51,233 nt of DNA, taken from Silene noctiflora (lineage: Eukaryota > Streptophyta > Magnoliopsida > Caryophyllales > Caryophyllaceae). Where the stretch lies: positions 71,402 to 122,634 of the forward strand of contig VHZZ01001094.1 of the NCBI GenBank assembly GCA_009801015.1, read 5' to 3'. Below are positions 32,280-41,212 of this stretch, piece by piece (position 1 is the first letter of the stretch; every line of letters starts with the position of its first letter). A model generated the notes under the pieces. That model did not search any database. It was not told the origin of the DNA and saw nothing but the letters and a program-made list of their open reading frames with translations. The position numbers and the translations under genes were made by a program.

Positions 32280-35200
32280 GAATTAATTACTCGATTTTTT
32301 TCAGCACTGACTCTAACTGTAATACTTGCTATACCCTACTCGCGAGGCCACTTCTTTTATAATTTTATTGCTATGGTTGAAGGACAATGCAGTCGCGGTA
32401 ACCTCCAAAACATTGATAACTTGGTCGTGGACTTGGCAGTCGATATTTTTGAAAAACATGAATGACGAAACTAGGACACCTACGCAATTTTTTTCTAATG
32501 CTGAGGTGTAATTAATAGGTGCATTTATCGGTAATAAACGATTTAGATTTCACAGCTGCATTGGTGCAGTAAAATGACCACCGCAGTTGGCTTCATAAAA
32601 CAATCATACTCAATTGTTTAACCATTACCAGACCATCCGACAAATTGCTTCATTGCTAAAACTTTGTTTTCATAGAAGGAAATGAAGGGAACAAAGAGAG
32701 GGAACACGAAAGTTTCAAACTCGTAACTCCATTGTTGAAACTTGAAAGGGTGGGAAAGAGTGACAAAGGGGAGGAAAATTGTGGAAAATTATGCAACCTA
32801 AATTCATATTACTTCCTCCAAAAGCACTTAAGGATCAATGAATTCCACCAAAAAAAAATGGATTAAAATGGATTAATGGGAATATAAATCAGCCGGAAAA
32901 TTGTCATTGACATGCTGCATACACGACATTTACAATGAATCCAATTGAACTTCCCTCAAACTTACCGCAAGTTTTTCTTTAGCTAGATTACTTCCTCACT
33001 TCTATATTTATATGGTAAAAAGAGCTGTGACTGCCTCTCTGTACCACATGATGCAATAGGTAGGGCAAGAAAGAAAGAATGATCACATACATCAAAGTAC
33101 CTACAAGGCTCCTACCTATGGCAAGTAATGGTCGTCAAATGTCCGCAACATGTCCATATGCTGACCGTAACGAAAATCGCATCAAGAATTAAGTCCACTC
33201 AGTGACTTATTTTGTTTTCGTCCATCGTATTAAAATTCAGACAAATAGTGAAACTTTGACCCCACAAGAAATGGAACTGATCCACTAAAACCAACATTGT
33301 ACATATGTTAACTCAAAAAACATTTTTGGGATTCTGTTCCCTCACTCCTCTACTCTTCAGGCTTCATCCATTGTTGTAGTTTTTTCCTCTTTTTCTCGCC
33401 GCCCTTCTATCCCTGTCCCTTCGATTGTATTATCCTAATGAAGTTTAATGTGTAATACACCCAGATAGACCATTAAACTTACTACAATAAATGAACTAAG
33501 AGGATTAAACCGTAATGTATCAAAGTTGGATCATCTTAGGATAAGTTCGTCAATACTCCATCAAGAAGAAACCAACTAAGCAAACAACAAATAATAAGTA
33601 CAAATAAGGCAAGCCCAACCAAAAGCCAAACCATTCTCAGAGAAATTTGTCCACAACGGTGAGAGATCGAGTAAAGTAGAGCTCCAAGAACTAATAGATA
33701 AACAGAAGAAAGATTACCTTGATATTTAGCGACTTCTTCACCATCGTAAAAGAGTTTGAATGTGGGATATGAATGAATATCAACTTTGGAACACACAGGT
33801 TTACTAACACTGCAGTCAACTTGTCCAATCTCTATCTCGTCTTCTCCTTCCATTGCCTTGCCCAAGTCATCCCATAATGACCCTAAATTCTTACTAGAAT
33901 ATGCATGATCAGACTCATTGGTACAAAATAATGATACTCTTTCGAATACATAAGGAGCAGAAATGGCTCACCAGTGCTTACACCAGGGGACACAGAACCG
34001 TACAAACCATGCAGTATCCTTCTCCTTTATCTACACAAAAATTACCTTGTCACATGGGAAAAAAATCACCTTTAAAGTGCAAATAAACCGACATTCTATT
34101 TACCATACCTACTGTGGCAATATATGACTTTACCAAGTTGGAACAGGAATCATAAATCAAAAGCACCATTTTCCGACTATCCCAAAGCTATCATTTCACT
34201 TTAACTTAACTTTGCTTCAAAAATATAGGATACATGCCTCTAAATTTGGTATCATAGTGCAAACAGACATTGGTTGATGAACAAAATTCTTGAAATGCAA
34301 TAGTCAACGGTTACCAAAGTTCAGAAGTTAGGATAGGGAATCACGGTAACTAACATGATGAATGAGATTCTTGCACTTCTTGACAAGCAGTAAACATAAG
34401 CAGAATTCGCTGCTTTATAAAAAATGTGACATGAATGACTACATAGCAAAGGCAGGTATCCCCAATCTTACTAAAAATCCTAGACCTTTGTCAGTTGATG
34501 AGAAATGAGAGTTTTTTATCTCACTGATGCGGGTCAAAGTGAATGCAGAAATGACCTGCGCCAACTCTATACTTCCGAAGGTGAGCAACATAAGTTACGA
34601 AGTATTATGTTAATTCCAAGGATGCCAGAAGCCCGTATTCTGTGGCGGGCAATCAGGTTATTTGATTGATAAATTAGGAAGATCAGAATTTAATCAAATT
34701 GGGGTTACAAGTGATGTTTGGCACTCTATTTGGAACCTCAATGGGCTTCCAAAACTCCGACACTTTCTAAAGAGAGCCTGCAACAATTGTTTGGGAGTAA
34801 AGATAAATTTGTTGTGTCGTAACATTTGTAATACGGCTCTATCTAACAGGTGCATGTTTTGTACATTCACTACACAAGAATAAGGCAACCAGCCCTTTTT
34901 CGGACTTGATACCATTCTTTACAAGGGCGATTTCTCTCTACTTTGCTCGTCAAAGAAAATCACAAAATAAGGCCTAATACACGGGTAATTTGATAATTTG
35001 ATCAAAGTTAACACCATGGACACAAATTCACCATATTAAACTATACCAACTCATCTTTTAACCTCATCGACCGTGACAGCTGAACTTCACTTGGTAAAAC
35101 CCTCATCTAAAAGACGAGACCCAAGTCCCAAAATCGCGAAACTGCTAACTTTAACAACAATATCAAATTCCTCTCAAATTAGCGAATCAAACAAACGCGG

Positions 35201-35676
35201 GTATTAGACTTATCAGATCTTCCATCAACTCTTAATCACAAACTACACCTATATTAATTAACTAATGGTTCCGAATCCAATAACTCCCTCCGTCCCAATC
35301 ATTTGTTTACCTTTTCTATTCTTTGTGCAGGGTATCTTACATCGGTCAACAAATGATTGATTGGGACGGAGGGAGTATAATCATCAAAAGATATAGTCAC
35401 CATGTATTACATCAATCATCAAAGATCTAATAAATAAATACTCTCTCCTAGTCAATTATTTATTTACCTTTGATTAAAAGACGACAAAAAGTAAACAAAT
35501 GACCGAGACGGAATGAGTAATAAATAAATAAATAAAGGGGGAGAGGGTGCTACCTTGTCGGAAAAGATGTCTTCCGTTAGAGAAATGACGTCAGCGTTGC
35601 AAGGTGTATGAATAATTAGAAGAAAAAGGATAATAAGAAGACATGGAAACAACTGAACAAAGCTCTTCTTCTCCAT
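31578..35676 (-). CDS. PDIL5-1: Single-thioredoxin-domain protein disulfide isomerase-like (PDIL5-1 type)
   Basis: Four exons on the minus strand: 35554-35676, 33972-34030, 33718-33893 and 31578-31681. They join in phase to 153 residues (Arabidopsis PDIL5-1 is about 146). Residues 1-28 form a signal peptide (hydrophobic LLIILFLLII, then NADVISL). One thioredoxin fold follows, with active site FCVPWCKHC split between exons 2 and 3, then KNLGSLWDDLGKAMEG, IHSYPTFKLFYDGEE with the cis-Pro, and a charged tail (RDVESLKAFALEETEKAA) ending DDKDL, reminiscent of ER retention signals. Proteins of this type are ER-lumen oxidoreductases assisting disulfide formation; in cereals an orthologous group affects bymovirus susceptibility. 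The gene sits inside the PPR/WAK array but is intact. Introns 1 and 3 (1.5 and 2.0 kb) hold MITEs, a LINE fragment and a microsatellite. Confidence 0.92.
32222..32279. repeat. (ATA)n microsatellite in PDIL5-1 intron 3
   Basis: About 19 uninterrupted AAT/ATA units within the last intron of the PDI-like gene. Confidence 0.97.
34645..34890 (+). mobile_element. LINE fragment encoding zf-RVT domain
   Basis: Plus-strand reading gives DVWHSIWNLNGLPKLRHFL, then KRACNNCLGVKINLLCRNIC and CMFCTFTTQE. W-x-x-I-W-x-L-x-x-x-P-K-x-x-x-F-L-x-R-A-C-x-N plus a C-x-x-C pair is the reverse-transcriptase zinc-binding (zf-RVT) domain at the C-terminus of plant LINE reverse transcriptases. Only this domain remains. 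It lies antisense in intron 1 of the PDI-like gene. No polymerase domain or poly-A tail was seen. Confidence 0.75.
35283..35376. mobile_element. Stowaway MITE, short, in PDIL5-1 intron 1
   Basis: The left end ACTCCCTCCGTCCCAATCAT and the right end ATTGGGACGGAGGGAGT are inverse complements, each continuing inward into TTTGTTTACC/GGTCAACAAA. TA flanks both sides. At about 94 bp it is nearly all stem. Confidence 0.9.
35441..35517. mobile_element. Second Stowaway-like MITE, 36 bp from the exon 1 donor
   Basis: CTCTCTCCTAGTCAATTATT at the left pairs with AAATGACCGAGACGGAATGAG at the right (with mismatches), with TTTACC/GTAAAC inside and TA at both ends. It is older than its neighbour at 35283, judging by mismatches between arms. 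It ends about 36 bp from the splice donor of PDIL5-1 exon 1 (35553). Confidence 0.75.
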
Positions 35677-36170
35677 TGTTGGACTTGGAGTTTTTTTGTC
35701 TTTCGGTTTTTTAAGGTTACTTGGTGATTTTTACTTGCTTTTATATTTTCGGGGCTTCTGATTTCGGGTCCGGATATAGAGTTTGGCTATGACACGACTC
35801 CGGGTAAGTCCTGCTATTTTAGACTTAAATTATTTTAACTGCATTGAACTGAATTGGATTTAATGGACCTAAAGTTAAACTTAGCTGAACGGACTAATCT
35901 GAATTGAACTTAATGAATCTAAATTCCCTTGAACTAAACTAAATTTATAAAAAACTGAAATTAAGTCCAACAGAACGGTACCTAAATTGGTTAAGGGTTA
36001 CAAGTTGAGTAGGTCTACTAAACAACGGTTATACGACTAATTTATTTTGAAAACATTTAAAAATTTGAAGTAAAATAATACGGAGGACATATAATGTGGA
36101 TATGTTTAGTATAACCATTTTTCTTACGTGTTTCTAATATATTATTTTAAATTTTTGTTGTAATCATAAA

Positions 36171-36242
36171 AGAGATGCTTTTTATAACAGGGTATAAGCG
36201 TTATTAAGAGATGCTTTTTATAACAGGGTATAAGCGTTATTA
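36171..36242. repeat. Perfect 36-bp tandem duplication
   Basis: 36171-36206 and 36207-36242 are identical copies beginning AGAGATGCTTTTTATAACAG. A third partial occurrence of TATAACAGGGTATAA is near 36461-36475. Confidence 0.97.
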
Positions 36243-36379
36243 GGATTCTTGTCATGTATACTTGTAAGTTCTGTCATATGAATATTTCTTTGATTAAACC
36301 CAATCTCAAATTATCTTTTTATTATTTACCTAAGAATCATTTATGAAATTACGATAATTTTGATTGCTTAAATGATATA

Positions 36380-36629
36380 CTCCTGCAAAATCATCTACTG
36401 CGTATCTATTAAAGTCATGACTCGAACACACTTTTATCCTAGAACAACCGTAGATGTTTTCTATAACAGGGTATAAAATTTATTAGTATTTTTTTTTTTT
36501 AACTGAAAAATAACAAGAAGATCATTTGACGGGGAGACCATCACCCGTGCCCAACATTCTCCTGCAAAATCGTCTACTGCGTATCTATTAATTCATGACT
36601 CGAACACACTTTTATCCTACAAGAACCGG
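36380..36629. repeat. 70-bp direct repeat pair, about 180 bp apart
   Basis: 36380-36450 and 36560-36629 share CTCCTGCAAAATC(A/G)TCTACT followed by GCGTATCTATTA and a CATGACTCGAACACACTTTT stretch, about 90% alike by eye. Confidence 0.85.
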
Positions 36630-36682
36630 AAAAAATAAAATATAAGATAATGCAAAATCGACTTACAACACCGTTATCTCAG

Positions 36683-36915
36683 TCAGTACAAGAATAGTCT
36701 GATGGATTGGTAGACCAAAAAGAAAAAGAGAAACTTTGATTGAAATGTAAAAACTAAAACAAGATCATCATAGCACATGTTTGTAGATGTCCCAAACATT
36801 ACTTGCTTCTTAGATACAGGCCATTTTTGTCCATCTTTTTCGGTCAAATGAACTGATCTAATTCTGTTAAGCTGCTCTGTTAGAACTTCTTTCATCCAAG
36901 TTCAAACATCGCTTT
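36683..36915 (-). pseudogene. WAK kinase C-terminal fragment
   Basis: Minus-strand reading gives MKEVLTEQLNRIRSVHLTEK then SKKQVMFGTS, equivalent to the WAK kinase end MKEVAMELEGLR.. and to the fragment at 24330-24565 (GKKRPYMKEVLI..SESKKQV). The RPxM block before MKEV is missing here. Confidence 0.6.
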
Positions 36916-36979
36916 GCGAGATTCACAATGGTAAAGAGATCTTCCCTTGAACCTTCTTATTTGATTTTAAGCAAAAATG

Positions 36980-37130
36980 TACATCTGTTTCCGAGTTAAT
37001 GCTGCAGCAGAAACACAAGCGACTGAAAGTTGGAAACTCATACAAAACAAACATTGGAATGAGAGATTACCTGGAGCAATTTTCCGGAAGGATAATGTAT
37101 TCACAATCTTCAATATGTATGCCAACTGCT
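36980..37130 (-). pseudogene. WAK exon-end fragment (after the EGF)
   Basis: Minus-strand reading gives IEDCEYIILPENCSR at about 37112-37068, followed by a GTAATC donor-like site. The same stretch is at 19260-19330 (..CEYIIL) and 23590-23660. In the longest relic it lies just downstream of the EGF exon. Confidence 0.6.
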
Positions 37131-37194
37131 AATGCTCACTGATGCAAAATTCAAACATAGTAAAAACACAGTATTTTAAACATTTACCTACTGG

Positions 37195-37390
37195 CAAACA
37201 CGGGGTTATCATGAGATAAATGGCCAAGGAACAACGACAGAGTGCGAGCATTGGCTTCAAAGCCCCTGTTAATCATTATTTCATGCTAACATATTGTATA
37301 ATGAATGACACTACCAAGAAAGCACCCATTTAGATTCATTTGGTTTAGGAGATGTCAAAGTAAGATAGTGGTGCTCCCCTTCCGGTTCTC
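37195..37390 (-). pseudogene. PPR tail fragment
   Basis: CGGGGTTATCATGAGATAAA, CAGAGTGCGAGCATTGGCTT and CATTTGGTTTAGGAG follow the order of PPR tail DNA at 26985-27165, but with a deletion in motif 14. It ends in the shared block at 37355-37390. Confidence 0.65.
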
Positions 37391-38021
37391 ATAAGTATAA
37401 ATTTTGCTACCACGTTGAACAAATTTCACCGTTTGCGAAATCAAGATTAACTGTATCTTTACTCCTGTAAAGGGGAGCTGTAGAGAAAAAAAACATCTTT
37501 GGTGCTTCCTGAAAGAACAAAAAGTTCCAAAGAAACAAACGAATTCGAAGGACTGAGTGAAAGATCAGTACACAGATAAACACGGCTTTAATTATGCAAT
37601 TTGGTGCAGATGATACATCTCAGTAAAAAGCTAAATCATGATCCCAGAAAGCTTACCATAATGACAGTTTCATATTCTAAAACAAGTGACAATCATCACC
37701 GTATCGATTCCTAAAAAAACTAAAGTGCCTCCCAGGTTATGATGTGATAAAACGATCAAGAATTCAAGAAAGAATGGAACAGTACCAACAACTTCTTCAA
37801 CTACCTTGATAGACATTATAACACGATAGCATAACATGTGGTAACTACTCATTGATGAATCCTCTGACGTAGAGATGAACAATGACAAAAGAATTCGACA
37901 AAAAGGCGACATTCTCACCTGAACACACACATACTCATGCTTGAAAAAAGCAGCACCACCAGAAAGATGCACAAACCAAATTCAGAAGGTTTACAATTTT
38001 ACATGAAAGACATTGAATATC
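37391..38021 (-). other. 3' flank of the 38-kb PPR copy with an old PPR tail
   Basis: It is shared with 14391-15292 behind the intact PPR gene. 37735-37880 is itself a very worn PPR tail (GGTTATGATGTGATAAAACG, then ATTATAACACGATAGCATAA). Both PPR copies therefore inherited a flank that already contained a decayed PPR end. Confidence 0.55.
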
Positions 38022-39681
38022 CTAGCACTGAATTAACCGAGAAGTAGTCATCATCGTCTCAAGAGTCATTTTAGAAATTTTTTTAAGGAACTCGGGGTTG
38101 TCATGAGATAAATGGTCAAGGAACAATGACNTGGTGTTAACATCAGCTTCAAATCCCATCCTAACCATTATATCACGATAGCGTAATGCATTCTCCATAT
38201 CATTGTTTAAAATGAATCCTTTGATAATCGTATCATAGGTGACATCATCAGGAGAGCATCCAATTTGTTCCATTTTGTTTAGGAGCTCTATAGCTGTATT
38301 CATAAGACCTTTTTTGCAATACCCCTGGATCATTATAGTATAAGTTTTACGATTAGGTAAAATGCCCTTTGATTCGAGATCAGAGACAAGGATTTCAGCA
38401 TCTTTAACCTGGCCAGCCTCACACAAGATGTCAATTAGGGTACCGTAGAAGATTATATCAGGAGCAACTCCATTATACTCCATCTCCTTGAGCAATGCCT
38501 CCGCTTCATCAAGTTGTGCATTTTTACATAGCCCGTCAAATAAGGCGCCGTAAGTGCAAACATCTGGCTTTATTCCATCGATTTTCATGTCATTAAAGAG
38601 CTGACGTGCCATTGGGATCCTATCAGATTTACACAACCCAACTATGAGAGTGCTATAGGTCACAATATCAGGGGAAATCCCTTGCTGAAACATTTGGTGA
38701 AATATATCAAGGGCTTTGTCGATGCTTTTAAGTTTAACATATCCATTGATCAAAGTACTATAAGTCACAACATTTGGGTGACACTTCGTCTGTACCATTA
38801 AATCAACGAGCTCTCTTGCCTTGTCCATTTGGCCACACAAGCAATATCCATCCAATAAAGCACTATAAGCAAGTATATCAGGCGGGATACCTCGTTCAAT
38901 CATAATCTTCAAAATGGTTTGTGCTTCATCAATCATTCCATCCTTGGAGTGCATATCAATCAACATGCTATAAGTAGCAACATCTGGTGCAATGTTGCTN
39001 TCCATCATCTCTACCAACATTTCCACAGCCCCTCCCTTACGACCTAGATTAAACAAACCTCGTATCAATGAGGTATAGGTGACAACGTTCGGTCTGATGC
39101 CCTTGGTTTTCAGTATTGAGAAGAGGTTGAGGGCCTNTGTTAAAAACTTGTCCTTACAGAGACTGTCGATAATGGTGTTGTAAATGACAAGGTTGGGCTT
39201 ACAACTAGAGGGGCTCGAATTCATTCGGCGAAGCAAGTGGAGAGCACCGGCATTGTCCCCAGTCCTGCAAAGACCCTTGACCATAGTGCCGTAGGTAACA
39301 GAATTAAATTAGACTCAAAGGGATACCCAAGCTTAAGGGACTTGGCAAGGAGAGAAAACCCAAAATCAACACGGCCAACGTGGCAATAACAATTAGCGAG
39401 GATGCCAATGGAATGAGAATCGGGTCGGATACCGGATAACTCAAGAAATCTATAATGAGAAATGACACCGGAGTGAGGTTGTAGACGCTTGAGCTTGAGC
39501 ATGGCAGAGAATAACCGGTTAAAATCGATAATCGACGTTTGATGCACAACAGAAATCATTTCGCGAAATAGAGAAAGGGGAAATTGAAGATCACGAAACC
39601 CTAATTTACATTGTTCTCTAACAAACTCCATAAACATTCGAGGATCATCATTAGCACTAACCTTAAAATGAGCAGACTTGC
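38022..39681 (-). pseudogene. RFL-type PPR copy, deleted repeat and 5' end lost in gap
   Basis: Motifs 4-14 read without interruption (38022-39284), apart from single unknown bases at 38131, 39000 and 39137. Upstream, motifs 1-2 and the leader (KSAHFKVSANDDPRMFMEFV) lie in another frame. Compared with the intact gene, 103 bases equivalent to 16511-16613 are missing at about 39299, with GGTAAC/GGTAAAC wording at both break points. The loss removes most of motif 3 and shifts the frame. The usual stop is also lost, so the C-terminus extends to LIQC. The first exon bases fall in the gap at 39682. Unless the assembly is wrong, it is inactive. Confidence 0.8.
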
Positions 39682-40595
39682 NNNNNNNNNNNNNNNNNNN
39701 NNNNNNNNNNNNNNNNNNNNNNNNNNNNNNNNNNNNNNNNNNNNNNNNNNNNNNNNNNNNNNNNNNNNNNNNNNNNNNNNNNNNNNNNNNNNNNNNNNNN
39801 NNNNNNNNNNNNNNNNNNNNNNNNNNNNNNNNNNNNNNNNNNNNNNNNNNNNNNNNNNNNNNNNNNNNNNNNNNNNNNNNNNNNNNNNNNNNNNNNNNNN
39901 NNNNNNNNNNNNNNNNNNNNNNNNNNNNNNNNNNNNNNNNNNNNNNNNNNNNNNNNNNNNNNNNNNNNNNNNNNNNNNNNNNNNNNNNNNNNNNNNNNNN
40001 NNNNNNNNNNNNNNNNNNNNNNNNNNNNNNNNNNNNNNNNNNNNNNNNNNNNNNNNNNNNNNNNNNNNNNNNNNNNNNNNNNNNNNNNNNNNNNNNNNNN
40101 NNNNNNNNNNNNNNNNNNNNNNNNNNNNNNNNNNNNNNNNNNNNNNNNNNNNNNNNNNNNNNNNNNNNNNNNNNNNNNNNNNNNNNNNNNNNNNNNNNNN
40201 NNNNNNNNNNNNNNNNNNNNNNNNNNNNNNNNNNNNNNNNNNNNNNNNNNNNNNNNNNNNNNNNNNNNNNNNNNNNNNNNNNNNNNNNNNNNNNNNNNNN
40301 NNNNNNNNNNNNNNNNNNNNNNNNNNNNNNNNNNNNNNNNNNNNNNNNNNNNNNNNNNNNNNNNNNNNNNNNNNNNNNNNNNNNNNNNNNNNNNNNNNNN
40401 NNNNNNNNNNNNNNNNNNNNNNNNNNNNNNNNNNNNNNNNNNNNNNNNNNNNNNNNNNNNNNNNNNNNNNNNNNNNNNNNNNNNNNNNNNNNNNNNNNNN
40501 NNNNNNNNNNNNNNNNNNNNNNNNNNNNNNNNNNNNNNNNNNNNNNNNNNNNNNNNNNNNNNNNNNNNNNNNNNNNNNNNNNNNNNNNNNNNNNN
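39682..40595. other. Assembly gap (914 unknown bases)
   Basis: A run of N covers the 5' end and promoter of the 38-kb PPR copy. Gap length may be an estimate. Reading frames that cross it are meaningless. Confidence 1.
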
Positions 40596-41212
40596 GAGAA
40601 AAACAAATGGAGCGAAAATGTGTCGTTTGGTGATACTCCCTACATCCCATTATTATTATTATTTTTGTTTCACTTTTGACGACGAGGTTTAATAACTCTG
40701 ACTATAAATAATTGTTATAATAACAAAAAGTAAAACATTGTAATAGAATATTTACATTCATTGTAACAAACTCTTTAGTAAATATCTGAAAAATATATAT
40801 ACAAATGTAGAAGAACCGGGTTGATGTGTTGGAGACCGTGGGTCGGAAATAGTACATCTCATTATTATAGTATTCCCGTATATATATATATACTCCGTAC
40901 TTTGCATTATACAGTATACACTATACACTATACAAGCACACCAACGACGATTTGTCTAATTATTAATTTATTACATAGTCAAATGTCAAATGGAAAATAA
41001 CCCCAAAGAAACAAAAACAAAAACAAAAAACAAGAAAATCCAAGTAAAATTTGCAACCATACTAGAGTATCATCCTCTCCACAATTAACAACAATCACTT
41101 ATCACTAATCCCAGATTATATCTTCATTAACTACAAACTAATCAAGTTTTAGTGAATCAAGGGTGTTTATAATTGATGGGTTATTGATTAAAATAATCAA
41201 ATATATATATCC
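40596..41212. other. Upstream of the membrane-protein gene
   Basis: A Stowaway-like left end (ACTCCCTACATCCCATTATT, about 40636) without a clear right partner, a TATATATATA run at 40880-40892, and a probable 5' leader of the next gene up to 41212. No other gene seen. Confidence 0.4.

Larger units (their letters stand above)
35677..36682. other. Upstream region of PDIL5-1, repeat-rich
   Basis: It contains the dispersed TTCAGTTCAG-type repeat (35815-35995, minus orientation), a perfect 36-bp tandem duplication (36171-36242) and a 70-bp direct repeat (36380-36450 and 36560-36629). A minus-strand GTTCGAGTCATGA phrase in both 70-mers resembles a Pol III B-box, so SINE remnants are possible. No gene seen. 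Confidence 0.5.

Noticed and set aside
34662-34883. Plus-strand 73-residue frame as a host gene
   Set aside because: It is a zf-RVT domain from a LINE, truncated on both sides and located antisense in an intron.
39221-40679. Long reading frames crossing the N run
   Set aside because: Frames through unknown bases are meaningless; only the known flanks were used.
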